NCBI GenBank assembly: GCA_027592025.1
Contig: JAQCIQ010000008.1
Span: forward strand, 1-64,000
Source: Bacteroidota bacterium
GTDB taxonomy: Bacteria > Bacteroidota > Bacteroidia > Flavobacteriales > Flavobacteriaceae
Reading direction: 5' to 3'
DNA: 64,000 nt
Shown here: positions 47,314 to 55,345 of the stretch, piece by piece
Layout of the letters: the number at the start of each line of letters is the position of its first letter
Position numbering within the stretch: position 1 is the first letter of the stretch
Position numbers and translations under genes: made by a program
Notes under the pieces: generated by a model
The model's database searches: none
What the model was told of the DNA's origin: nothing
Seen by the model: the letters and a program-made list of their open reading frames with translations, nothing else

Positions 47314-47792
47314 TAACAAAAAATTAAATTCATTTTACTTTTTATAGGCTTACTTTCAACCAAATATGCTGTAATCACTTGGGGCAAATTGTGCAACTGG
47401 GCAACTAATTTTGATATATCAATTCCAGCGCCTTCGTCTTCTAAGGTTAAAAAATAATTGACCTTTTCAAACTCTGGTATCAAATGGATCAATTGAGTAA
47501 CTGGAGTTTCATTGGCAAACAAACTTTCCTTGTCTTCTATGACGGTCTCCAACTGAAATTTATTAGCCACTAAGTTCCACTTGCAAAACTGTTTTTCATC
47601 GTGCCATGTGAACCAACTAAAAGCAGCTGGAGAATCGTTAAAGCACAAATCATTTTCTGTTCGGGACAAATTTAACTGCAAAACTCTATTAATCGCATAA
47701 CATAACCTGAAATCTTCTGAATCGGTATGAATTGCGACAACTTGGGTGTTCAATTGACCAAAATCATCATCGAGGATGGAGTGTTTAATCAT
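47313..47792 (-). CDS. IPExxxVDY-family protein
   Basis: This 159-residue soluble protein has the family's defining C-terminal motif as IPEFEKVNYFLTLEDEG (about 110-126; Asn replaces the Asp of the name). The N-terminus shows DFRLCYAINRVLQLNLSRTE (28-47) and FSWFTWHDEKQFCKWNLVAN. The family is common in Bacteroidota, usually beside pyk and rnc, and has no known activity. The gene overlaps pyk by one base and lies 99 bases after rnc on the same strand. Confidence 0.85.
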   Translation of the reverse strand: MIKHSILDDDFGQLNTQVVAIHTDSEDFRLCYAINRVLQLNLSRTENDLCFNDSPAAFSWFTWHDEKQFCKWNLVANKFQLETVIEDKESLFANETPVTQLIHLIPEFEKVNYFLTLEDEGAGIDISKLVAQLHNLPQVITAYLVESKPIKSKMNLIFC

Positions 47793-47891
47793 GCCTTCAA
47801 TTACTGTTGCTAAGATAGATTATTCCTTTTCATCCGAGGGATTTGAGGTTGGTTTAGTTGTGCGTTTCGACAAAAAGACAGCCTAAATCGT

Positions 47892-48629
47892 TCAAGATTT
47901 GATGTTCTTTTGAAGAGAATAATAGGCTCGTCTGGCCGACTTCTCTTCGGCTTTCTTCTTGGAAGTTTCCCTGGCTTTAGCAATGAGCTTGCCGTCTAAA
48001 AATAGTTTGGCTGTAAAATGTTTAATGGAGTCATTGCCAGAGTCCTCGTCAGATACGAACTCAAATTGAATTTTGTTCTTTTGACACCACTCCACAAGGA
48101 GTCCTTTGTAACTCAACACCTTACTTTCTAATTTTGAGATGTCCACGTGGGGACTAATAACGCGTCGAAAAATAAAGCTCTCACAAGCAGGGTACCCCTT
48201 ATCAAGATATATGGCTCCTACTAAGGCTTCGAACAAATTGCCGTGAACGTTTTCGCCAAATTGGTTGGAAGAGTCTTCTGTGCGCAGGAATTGTTGTAAG
48301 TTGAGCTCTTTGCCCAGCTCATTGAGGTGCGCTCGACTAACAATTTTGGAACGCATTTCGGTAAGGTAACCTTCATTGCCCTCAGGCACTTTATGGTAAA
48401 GAAAATTGGCAATAATCATCCCTAAGACGGCGTCTCCTAAAAATTCCAAACGCTCATAATTTTGTGGATGACCCTCGGCATTGGTTTTGTGCTCTGATTT
48501 GTGCAAAAAAGCCAATTCATAATACACAGGAGAACCTATTTTGAACCCAAGTATGATCTCAAGTTTAGGGGAAATAAAGGAATGAGAGACGGATTTTGAG
48601 CGCTTGAAAAAATTCTTCAAACCGCTCAT
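47892..48629 (-). CDS. rnc: Ribonuclease III
   Basis: This 245-residue endoribonuclease cuts double-stranded RNA in rRNA maturation and mRNA processing. The catalytic signature is ERLEFLGDAVLG (59-70), followed by the second acidic site in NLFEALVGAIYLDKG (about 148-162). A double-stranded-RNA-binding domain follows (about 172-240, YKGLLVEWCQKNKIQFEF and AKARETSKKKAEEKSARRAY). The ATG at 48629, 4 bases after the fabF stop, gives the expected N-terminus; the frame to 48683 would overlap fabF. It is co-transcribed with acpP and fabF. Confidence 0.95.
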   Translation of the reverse strand: MSGLKNFFKRSKSVSHSFISPKLEIILGFKIGSPVYYELAFLHKSEHKTNAEGHPQNYERLEFLGDAVLGMIIANFLYHKVPEGNEGYLTEMRSKIVSRAHLNELGKELNLQQFLRTEDSSNQFGENVHGNLFEALVGAIYLDKGYPACESFIFRRVISPHVDISKLESKVLSYKGLLVEWCQKNKIQFEFVSDEDSGNDSIKHFTAKLFLDGKLIAKARETSKKKAEEKSARRAYYSLQKNIKS

Positions 48630-48633
48630 CAAC

Positions 48634-49884
48634 TTATTCGAATTTTTTAAAAACCACACAGGCGTTATGACCTCCAAATCCAAAGGTATTGCTCATGACT
48701 ATGTTGACCTCTCTTTTTTGAGCCTTATTCAGTGTTAAATTTAACTCTGGGCTGATGTTTTCGTCCTGAGTACTGTGATTAATGGTCGGTGGGACAATCC
48801 CTTTTGTGATTGAAAATATTGAAGCAATAGCCTCTACTGCACCCGCTGCACCAAGAAGGTGACCTGTCATAGATTTGGTAGAATTGATGTTAATGTTTTT
48901 TGCGTGGCTGCCAAAAACGTCTGTAATGGCTTTTAATTCTGCTACATCTCCCAAAGGAGTAGAAGTGCCGTGGGTGTTGATGGCATCAACCTCTTCGGCG
49001 GAAATTCTTGCATCTCGAAGACTATTTTCCATCACAGCCTTGACCCCAATTCCGTCGGGATGCGGGGCGGTCATGTGGTATGCATCCGAAGACAATCCTC
49101 CTCCAATCAGTTCTGCATAAATGTGAGCCCCTCTTTTAACTGCGTGGTCATAGGACTCAAGAACAATCGCTCCAGCACCTTCTCCAAGGACAAAGCCGTC
49201 GCGGTTGGCATCGAATGGTCTTGAAGCTGTTTTCGGATCGTCATTTCTTACCGACAAGGCGTGCATTGCATTAAATCCTCCGATTCCAGAAATGGTAACT
49301 GCAGCTTCACTTCCTCCAGTAACTATGACGTCGCAATAACCCAGCTTGATGTAATTCATGGCATCTATCATGGCATTTGCAGCGGAGGCACATGCAGAAA
49401 CAGTGGTGTAATTGGGTCCCATAAACCCGTATTTCATAGAAATGTTGGCTGGTGCAATGTCAGCAATCATCTTAGGAATAAAAAATGGATTGAATCGAGG
49501 AGATCCATCACCCAAAGCAAAATTAATAGCTTCGTTTTGAAAAGTCTCCAACCCTCCTATACCAGCTCCCCAGACGATTCCAACTCTAAGTTTATCGAGT
49601 TTGTCTAGATTGAAGTTAGCATCCAAAATGGCTTCGTCTGATGCCACCATGGCATATTGAGCAAAACGATCCATTTTTCGTGCCGTCTTCCGATCCATAA
49701 AATCTTCGACGTCAAAGTTTTTGAGCTCGCAAGCGAAATTAGTCTTGAACTTTTCGGTGTCAAAGTATGTAATAGGAGCGGCTCCGCTAACACCTGCTAC
49801 AAGAGCATCCCAATAGGCATCCTTATTGTTACCAATTGGCGTTAGCGCGCCTAATCCTGTTACGACAACGCGATTCAAGTTCAT
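48634..49884 (-). CDS. fabF: Beta-ketoacyl-ACP synthase II
   Basis: This 416-residue condensing enzyme elongates acyl-ACP with malonyl-ACP in type II fatty-acid synthesis. The catalytic Cys165 is in TTVSACASAANAMIDAM. The two active-site histidines are in INTHGTSTPLGD and KSMTGHLLGAAGAVEAIASI. The C-terminal NTFGFGGHNACVVF is standard. It follows acpP by 16 bases, and rnc begins 4 bases after its stop, forming a acpP-fabF-rnc cluster seen in many bacteria. Confidence 0.97.
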   Translation of the reverse strand: MNLNRVVVTGLGALTPIGNNKDAYWDALVAGVSGAAPITYFDTEKFKTNFACELKNFDVEDFMDRKTARKMDRFAQYAMVASDEAILDANFNLDKLDKLRVGIVWGAGIGGLETFQNEAINFALGDGSPRFNPFFIPKMIADIAPANISMKYGFMGPNYTTVSACASAANAMIDAMNYIKLGYCDVIVTGGSEAAVTISGIGGFNAMHALSVRNDDPKTASRPFDANRDGFVLGEGAGAIVLESYDHAVKRGAHIYAELIGGGLSSDAYHMTAPHPDGIGVKAVMENSLRDARISAEEVDAINTHGTSTPLGDVAELKAITDVFGSHAKNININSTKSMTGHLLGAAGAVEAIASIFSITKGIVPPTINHSTQDENISPELNLTLNKAQKREVNIVMSNTFGFGGHNACVVFKKFE

Positions 49885-49900
49885 TAATTATGGGTGTAAT

Positions 49901-50131
49901 TTATGCCTTCTCGATATAAGCAATAGCTTGACCTACAGTCGAGATATTCTCTGCTTGATCGTCAGGAATTTGAATGTCAAATTCTTTTTCGAATTCCATA
50001 ATCAATTCAACAGTATCCAAAGAATCTGCTCCTAAATCGCTGGTGAAGCTAGCCTCAGCTACAACTTCATTTTCATCAACTCCTAATTTGTCAACGATAA
50101 TCGCTTTTACTCTTGATGCAATGTCTGACAT
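49901..50131 (-). CDS. acpP: Acyl carrier protein
   Basis: This 76-residue acidic four-helix protein carries acyl chains on a phosphopantetheine arm. The attachment serine is Ser37 in [17 protein letters not shown]. The frame extends to 50164 but the ATG at 50131 (MSDIASRVK) gives the conserved N-terminus and was chosen. It is the first gene of the cluster, with a -7 box 30 bases upstream. Confidence 0.97.
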   Translation of the reverse strand: MSDIASRVKAIIVDKLGVDENEVVAEASFTSDLGADSLDTVELIMEFEKEFDIQIPDDQAENISTVGQAIAYIEKA

Positions 50132-50161
50132 AATGTTTAGTTTTACGGTTTTATTAAGCGA

Positions 50162-50169
50162 CAAAAATA
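50162..50169 (-). promoter_or_regulatory. -7 promoter box for acpP-fabF-rnc (TATTTTTG on minus strand)
   Basis: The minus strand reads TATTTTTG, a match to TAnnTTTG, 30 bases before the acpP ATG, in the 173-base divergent region shared with purN. Confidence 0.5.
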
Positions 50170-50304
50170 TAAAAACTTTATATGATAGTGGATTTTAAAG
50201 TTTAAAATAACTCCTTATGAAAATTCAACTCAAGTTCAGTGCTATCAATATGTAACTCAATGTGTTTTTATAAAACAACACTTTTTAGTTTTTAAATTGA
50301 GAAA

Positions 50305-50892
50305 ATGAAGTCTAATTCAAATTTTTCAGGCTTAAAAAAAATTGTGATTCTTGCCTCAGGCGGGGGTTCAAATGCGGAAAACATCATTCATTTTTTTGCT
50401 TACAACCATACCGTTGAGGTGGTTTGTGTTCTGACCAACAACCCCAGGGCAGGTGTGATCGACCGTTGTAAACGCCTAAAAACCCCTTGCTCCGTTCTCT
50501 CTAAAGAGACCTGTTTGGATGGCAATTTGTTAAACATAGAATTAGGCCAATTTCGACCAGACTTAATTGTGCTTGCTGGCTATTTGCTCAAAATTCCCTC
50601 AGAAGTCATTCAACAATATCAAATCATCAACATTCATCCTGCTTTATTGCCAAAATACGGAGGGAAAGGAATGTACGGACATCACGTTCATGAGGCCGTT
50701 ATCGCCTCTCAAGACAAAGAATCTGGAATAACGATTCACTATGTCAACGCCCAATACGACAAAGGGCAGATTATTTTTCAAGCTACTTGCCCTATTGAGC
50801 CTACCGATACTGCTAGTGAAGTCGCAGAAAAAATACACCAATTGGAAATGACGCATTTCCCAACCATTATAGCCCAAATCTTGCATGGCTAA
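50305..50892 (+). CDS. purN: Phosphoribosylglycinamide formyltransferase
   Basis: This 195-residue enzyme transfers a formyl group from 10-formyltetrahydrofolate to GAR in purine synthesis. It has the N-terminal ILASGGGSNAENIIHFF (14-30), the catalytic loop INIHPALLPKYGGKGMYGHH (about 109-128, with the Asn-His pair) and GITIHYVNAQYDKGQIIFQ (about 144-162, with the catalytic Asp). The last 8 bases overlap the RNase H gene. It is divergent from acpP. A PurF-like gene 1.7 kb downstream may act in the same pathway. Confidence 0.95.
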   Translation: MKSNSNFSGLKKIVILASGGGSNAENIIHFFAYNHTVEVVCVLTNNPRAGVIDRCKRLKTPCSVLSKETCLDGNLLNIELGQFRPDLIVLAGYLLKIPSEVIQQYQIINIHPALLPKYGGKGMYGHHVHEAVIASQDKESGITIHYVNAQYDKGQIIFQATCPIEPTDTASEVAEKIHQLEMTHFPTIIAQILHG

Positions 50893-51526
50893 GAAGAAAT
50901 CCAAATTTTACGTTGTTTGGAAAGGACACCATACTGGTGTTTTTGACAGCTGGGACGCCTGTAAGTCGCAAGTCAATAATGTTCAAGGCGCTCAGTATAA
51001 AAGCTTTGAAACGTTTGAAGAGGCCAAAAGTGCTTTCAAAATGCCTTATGAAGCTTCCATAGGTAAAAGCAAGGAAAAACCTCAAGGCTTGTCCGAAGCC
51101 AAGCTTCTAAAAATTGGACAACCCAACCTAAATTCCATTGCGGTCGATGCGGCAGTTAAAGGCAATCCAGGTCTTATGGAATATCAAGGTGTAGACACTT
51201 CAACCAAAAAAGTCTTGTTCAAACAGGGGCCTTTTGAGGAAGGAACCAACAATATAGGAGAATTCTTGGCCCTAGTTCATGGTCTGGCTTATCTCAAACA
51301 ACATAAGAGCGAACTGATATTGTATAGTGATTCTAAAATTGCCATCAATTGGGTGAAACAAAAGCAATGCAAAACCAAACTCGAAGAGTCGCCTAATAAT
51401 AAAGTAATCTTTAATCTCGTGCGGCGCGCTATTTTGTGGTTGAACAACAACGAGTACAAAACCACCATCGTTAAATGGGAAACCAAAGCTTGGGGAGAAA
51501 TTCCTGCGGATTACGGGAGAAAATAA
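50885..51526 (+). CDS. rnhA: Ribonuclease H with N-terminal viroplasmin-like domain
   Basis: This 213-residue RNase H degrades the RNA of RNA-DNA hybrids. It starts with a small viroplasmin-like hybrid-binding domain (about 5-52, KFYVVWKGHHTGVFDSWDAC and FETFEEAKSAF), then the catalytic domain (about 75-210). The acidic residues are placed in SIAVDAAVKGNPGLMEYQGV, NNIGEFLALVHGLAYL and LILYSDSKIAINW. The N-terminal domain is known from eukaryotic RNase H1 and some bacterial enzymes. It overlaps the end of purN, so it is probably in one unit with it. Confidence 0.9.
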   Translation: MAKKKSKFYVVWKGHHTGVFDSWDACKSQVNNVQGAQYKSFETFEEAKSAFKMPYEASIGKSKEKPQGLSEAKLLKIGQPNLNSIAVDAAVKGNPGLMEYQGVDTSTKKVLFKQGPFEEGTNNIGEFLALVHGLAYLKQHKSELILYSDSKIAINWVKQKQCKTKLEESPNNKVIFNLVRRAILWLNNNEYKTTIVKWETKAWGEIPADYGRK

Positions 51527-51564
51527 AGCTCTTTGTTTAGTCTAGATGTTTCTGTCATATTGTT

Positions 51565-51572
51565 TAGTTTTG
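51565..51572 (+). promoter_or_regulatory. -7 promoter box (TAGTTTTG) for the PfkB kinase gene
   Basis: TAGTTTTG matches TAnnTTTG, 20 bases before the ATG at 51593. No TTTG element is found at the right distance upstream. Confidence 0.45.
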
Positions 51573-51592
51573 TAGGATAACACATTATATCT

Positions 51593-52516
51593 ATGAGTCA
51601 ATTGGTTGCTGTTGGAACTGTTGCTTTCGACGCCATTGAAACACCTTTCGGGAAAACAGACAAAATACTAGGTGGTGCCGCAACCTATATCGGTTTGGCG
51701 GCGAGTCATTTGAACGTTGATGTGGCCTTGGTAGCCATCATCGGGGACGATTTTCCTCAATCTTTTTTAGACACTTTTGAGTCGCGCAACATCAATATTG
51801 ATGGGGTAGAAATAGTTTCTGGAGGAAAGTCTTTTTTTTGGAGCGGACGTTACCATCACGACATGAATTCCAGAGACACCCTTGCCACCGAATTAAACGT
51901 ATTGACACAGTTCGAACCCAAAGTGCCAAGTGACTATAAGGAGGCGGACGTACTGCTTTTAGGAAACCTCAATCCTGAAGCACAGTTGGCTGCTATTAGT
52001 CAAATGAACAATCCAAAGTTCATCATCATGGATACCATGAATTATTGGATGAATACCAGCATGGCAGCCCTCAAAGAGGTCATTGCCAGAGTGGATGCCA
52101 TCACGATCAATGACGAAGAGGCTAGACAATTGTCTGGCGAATACTCTTTGGTTAAGGCCGCCAATAAAATTCAAACCATGGGTCCCAAATTCGTCATCAT
52201 TAAAAAAGGGGAACACGGCGCTCTATTGTTCCATAGAGAACAAGTGTTTTTTGCGCCTGCATTGCCCTTGGAAGAAGTATTTGATCCTACTGGTGCTGGA
52301 GATTCCTTTGCTGGAGGCTTTGCTGGCTACTTGGCAAAAACGGAAGATTTTTCCTTTGAAAATTTAAAGTCAGCGATTGTTTACGGAACGGCCTTAGCCT
52401 CGTTTTGTGTCGAGGCTTTTGGTACGGAACGCCTTTTAGAGATCAACAATATGGACATTCAAAGAAGATTGAGCATGCTCAAATCTCTCATGCAATTTGA
52501 CATCGAAATACACTAA
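51593..52516 (+). CDS. PfkB-family carbohydrate kinase
   Basis: This 307-residue ribokinase-superfamily enzyme phosphorylates a sugar or nucleoside with ATP. The N-terminal substrate region contains KILGGAATYIGLAASHLNVD (about 23-42) and the C-terminal anion-hole/catalytic motif is DPTGAGDSFAGGFAGYL (about 232-248, catalytic Asp in GAGD). The length and spacing are normal for the family. The substrate cannot be read; adenosine-kinase-like and sugar-kinase relatives both share these motifs. The PurF-like gene starts 42 bases downstream with its own promoter box. Confidence 0.85.
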   Translation: MSQLVAVGTVAFDAIETPFGKTDKILGGAATYIGLAASHLNVDVALVAIIGDDFPQSFLDTFESRNINIDGVEIVSGGKSFFWSGRYHHDMNSRDTLATELNVLTQFEPKVPSDYKEADVLLLGNLNPEAQLAAISQMNNPKFIIMDTMNYWMNTSMAALKEVIARVDAITINDEEARQLSGEYSLVKAANKIQTMGPKFVIIKKGEHGALLFHREQVFFAPALPLEEVFDPTGAGDSFAGGFAGYLAKTEDFSFENLKSAIVYGTALASFCVEAFGTERLLEINNMDIQRRLSMLKSLMQFDIEIH

Positions 52517-52546
52517 AAAACTCCTCATGATCACTAGAACATTTAA

Positions 52547-52554
52547 TATCTTTG
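52547..52554 (+). promoter_or_regulatory. -7 promoter box (TATCTTTG) four bases before the PurF-like start
   Basis: TATCTTTG matches TAnnTTTG and ends only 4 bases before the ATG at 52559. If used, it would start transcription at or next to the start codon, giving a leaderless or nearly leaderless mRNA. Confidence 0.5.
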
Positions 52555-52558
52555 ACCT

Positions 52559-54457
52559 ATGAGTGATGTGATCAAACACGAGTGCGGAATTGCTTTAGTT
52601 CGGCTATTAAAACCCCTTTCTTTTTATCAGCAAAAATACGGCTCGTCATTTTACGGCATCAATAAAATGTATTTGATGCTTGAAAAACAGCACAATAGAG
52701 GTCAGGATGGCGCAGGTTTTGCAAGTATAAAATTGGACGTTTCACCAGGTCAAAGATTCATCAGCCGAGTGCGGTCTAATGAACCTCAGCCCATCAAAGA
52801 TATTTTTAGTCAAATCAACGGAAGGATCAACCAATCGCTTGAGGAAGACTCTACTCTCATCAACGACACCGAACGTCTGAAGGCAACTGTTCCCTACTTA
52901 GGGGAATTGATGTTGGGACATTTGCGTTATGGGACTTTTGGGAAAAACAGCATCGAAAGTGTTCATCCTTTTTTGAGACAAAATAATTGGATGCACCGAA
53001 ATCTGATTATTGCTGGTAACTTCAACATGACCAACGTAAAGGAGTTATTTCAAGATTTGGTTGACATTGGTCAACATCCAAAAGACTACACAGACACGGT
53101 TACCGTCATGGAAAATATAGGTCATTTTTTAGATGACGCTGTATTGGACTTGTACTACGATTTAAAGCAGAAAGGATACGACAAGAAAGCGGCCTCTCCT
53201 CTGATTTGTGATCAAATGAATGTAGGAGAAATTTTAAAATTGGCCTCAAAAAAATGGGATGGAGGTTATGCCATTGCCGGATTAATTGGTCACGGTGATG
53301 CTTTTGTGTTGCGCGATCCATCTGGAATTCGTCCCGCTTATTTTTACCAAGATGACGAGGTGGTGGTTGTAGCTTCTGAGCGCCCAGCCATTCAAACCGT
53401 TTTTAACGTCAGTCAAAACGACATTCGTGAAATTGATCCTGGCCACGCTTTGATCATCAAAAAGAATGGGCTTGTTTCGATAACCGAAATCAACACTCCT
53501 CTGCCTCGAAAAGCCTGTTCTTTCGAACGTATATATTTCTCCAGAGGAAATGATGCCGACATCTATCAAGAGCGCAAAAAATTGGGCCAACTTCTTTTGC
53601 CCCAGGTAATGAAAGCTATTGACGATGACATCATGAATACGGTATTCTCCTATATTCCGAATACGGCAGAAATATCCTTTTTTGGAATGGTTGAAACGGT
53701 AGAAAGAATCCTCAACAACATCAAAGCCGATGAAATCATCGCGAAAAACGGGAGCCTAACCACCGAGCAAATTCAAAATATCTTGAACCGTCGTCCGAGA
53801 ATAGAAAAAATTGCCGTCAAAGACGTCAAATTGAGAACCTTCATCACCCAAGACAGCTCACGAGATGATTTGGTTGCGCACGTATATGACTCCACCTACG
53901 GTGTCATCAAACCTACTGACAATTTGGTCATCATAGACGATAGTATCGTTAGAGGAACGACATTAAAAAAAAGCATTTTGCGCATTTTAGGAAGGCTTCA
54001 TCCCAAACAAATTGTAGTGGTTTCTTCTGCACCGCAAATTCGTTATCCAGATTGCTACGGCATTGATATGGCCAATTTAGGTGATCTTATCGCCTTCAGA
54101 GCCATGCTTGCGCTACTAGAAGACCACGGTAAAAGTCAATTGTTAGATGAGGTTTATCAAAAATGCAAATCCGAAGTAAAAGTAAATGATCGGACTCAAG
54201 TCAACCATGTCAAAGAGCTTTATGCATCGTTTTCACCTGAAATGATTTCGAATAAGATAGCAGAACTCATCAATCCGGATAAGGTAGAATGTGAAGTAAA
54301 AGTTATATTTCAAACCATCGAAAACCTGCACATCGCTTGTCCTGAAAATCTAGGAGATTGGTATTTCACGGGTAATTATCCTACGCCAGGCGGTCATCGT
54401 GTGGTAAATCAGGCCCTAATTAATTTTGTTGAAGGCTCTTCTGAAAGGGCTTACTAA
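52559..54457 (+). CDS. Amidophosphoribosyltransferase-like class II glutamine amidotransferase, long form
   Basis: This 632-residue protein combines a class II glutamine amidotransferase domain (about 9-300) and a phosphoribosyltransferase domain (about 330-580). The nucleophile is Cys9 in HECGIALVRL, exposed only if an eight-residue N-terminal segment is removed, unlike enzymes whose Cys is residue 2. The PRPP motif is NLVIIDDSIVRGTTLKKS (about 459-476), typical of PurF. The protein is about 130-150 residues longer than usual PurF, with an extra C-terminal region and insertions in the first domain (about 60-110). Bacteroidota often carry this long form beside a shorter PurF; whether this copy is the main purine enzyme is unknown. 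It is followed by a bidirectional terminator. Confidence 0.85.
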   Translation: MSDVIKHECGIALVRLLKPLSFYQQKYGSSFYGINKMYLMLEKQHNRGQDGAGFASIKLDVSPGQRFISRVRSNEPQPIKDIFSQINGRINQSLEEDSTLINDTERLKATVPYLGELMLGHLRYGTFGKNSIESVHPFLRQNNWMHRNLIIAGNFNMTNVKELFQDLVDIGQHPKDYTDTVTVMENIGHFLDDAVLDLYYDLKQKGYDKKAASPLICDQMNVGEILKLASKKWDGGYAIAGLIGHGDAFVLRDPSGIRPAYFYQDDEVVVVASERPAIQTVFNVSQNDIREIDPGHALIIKKNGLVSITEINTPLPRKACSFERIYFSRGNDADIYQERKKLGQLLLPQVMKAIDDDIMNTVFSYIPNTAEISFFGMVETVERILNNIKADEIIAKNGSLTTEQIQNILNRRPRIEKIAVKDVKLRTFITQDSSRDDLVAHVYDSTYGVIKPTDNLVIIDDSIVRGTTLKKSILRILGRLHPKQIVVVSSAPQIRYPDCYGIDMANLGDLIAFRAMLALLEDHGKSQLLDEVYQKCKSEVKVNDRTQVNHVKELYASFSPEMISNKIAELINPDKVECEVKVIFQTIENLHIACPENLGDWYFTGNYPTPGGHRVVNQALINFVEGSSERAY

Positions 54458-54570
54458 CACTTGGTCGATAATATTTGTATTTCATCGAAAATCCGATTAG
54501 CTAAATATCGCTTCACTTATCTTCGGCCTACCATAACATAAGTAGGTTAAGTTCATGGTAGATTTGGGGC

Positions 54571-54605
54571 AAAAAAGGTGAACATCTTGTTCACCTTTTT
54601 TATTT
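54571..54605 (+). terminator. Bidirectional terminator between the PurF-like gene and sod
   Basis: A stem GGTGAAC (54577-54583) pairs with GTTCACC (54589-54595) around a 5-base loop. It is flanked by A6 on the left and T6 on the right, so it can act on both strands for the convergent PurF-like and superoxide dismutase genes. Confidence 0.88.
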
Positions 54606-54626
54606 TACCCCATTTGATAATTCGAT

Positions 54627-55235
54627 CTATTTCCCTTGCTCATATCTTTGAGCAACTTCATTCCAATTAATGATATTGAAGAAAGCATTGATATAGTCAG
54701 GTCTGCGATTTTGATAGTTCAAATAATAGGCATGCTCCCATACATCTAGACCCAAAATAGGCGTGCCACCACAACCAACTCCTGGCATTAATGGGCAATC
54801 TTGATTAGGGGTTGAGCAAACTTTTAGAGAACCATCCGCATGAACGCAAAGCCACGCCCAGCCCGAACCAAATTGCCCAGCTGCTGCATTAGAAAAAGTT
54901 TCTTTGAACGACTCTACCGAGCCAAAAGATGCTTCAATGGCAGTTTTTAAGGCTCCTGAAAGTGATCCGCGATTATTTGGACTTATTACTTTCCAAAACA
55001 AGTCGTGGTTATAGTATCCACCTGCATTGTTGCGCAAGGCAGCATTTCCCATGTCCATTTGAGTCAATAGTGTCACAATTGGAGTTCCGTCAAGGCCGGT
55101 TCCTTCCATGGCAGAATTTAATTTGGCAGTGTAACCGCTGTGATGCTTAGAGTGATGAATTTCCATTGTTTTGGCATCAATGTGAGGTTCTAAAGCATCA
55201 TAGGCATAACCTAAATCTGGTAATTGGTATGGCAT
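54627..55235 (-). CDS. Superoxide dismutase, Fe/Mn family
   Basis: This 202-residue cytoplasmic enzyme converts superoxide to oxygen and hydrogen peroxide. Metal ligands are the histidine in MEIHHSKHH (His27), the histidine in YYNHDLFW (about 77) and the Asp/His pair in [20 protein letters not shown] (about 163-182). Family landmarks QFGSGWAWL and NAFFNIINW are present. Iron and manganese forms cannot be separated with confidence by eye, though the length and DVWEHAYY stretch fit both. It has its own -7 box 32 bases upstream and shares a terminator with the PurF-like gene. Confidence 0.95.
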   Translation of the reverse strand: MPYQLPDLGYAYDALEPHIDAKTMEIHHSKHHSGYTAKLNSAMEGTGLDGTPIVTLLTQMDMGNAALRNNAGGYYNHDLFWKVISPNNRGSLSGALKTAIEASFGSVESFKETFSNAAAGQFGSGWAWLCVHADGSLKVCSTPNQDCPLMPGVGCGGTPILGLDVWEHAYYLNYQNRRPDYINAFFNIINWNEVAQRYEQGK

Positions 55236-55267
55236 AATAAATAGTTTTTAAAATTAAATTGAATCTT

Positions 55268-55275
55268 CAAATTTA
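55268..55275 (-). promoter_or_regulatory. -7 promoter box for superoxide dismutase (TAAATTTG on minus strand)
   Basis: The minus strand reads TAAATTTG, a match to TAnnTTTG, 32 bases before the sod ATG in the 110-base divergent region shared with the AddA-type gene. Confidence 0.5.
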
Positions 55276-55345
55276 CAATTTTAAGCTCAAACCTCGCTGG
55301 CAGATTCGTTAAGAATACCTAAATTGTTAGCTTGAAACCAAACTA

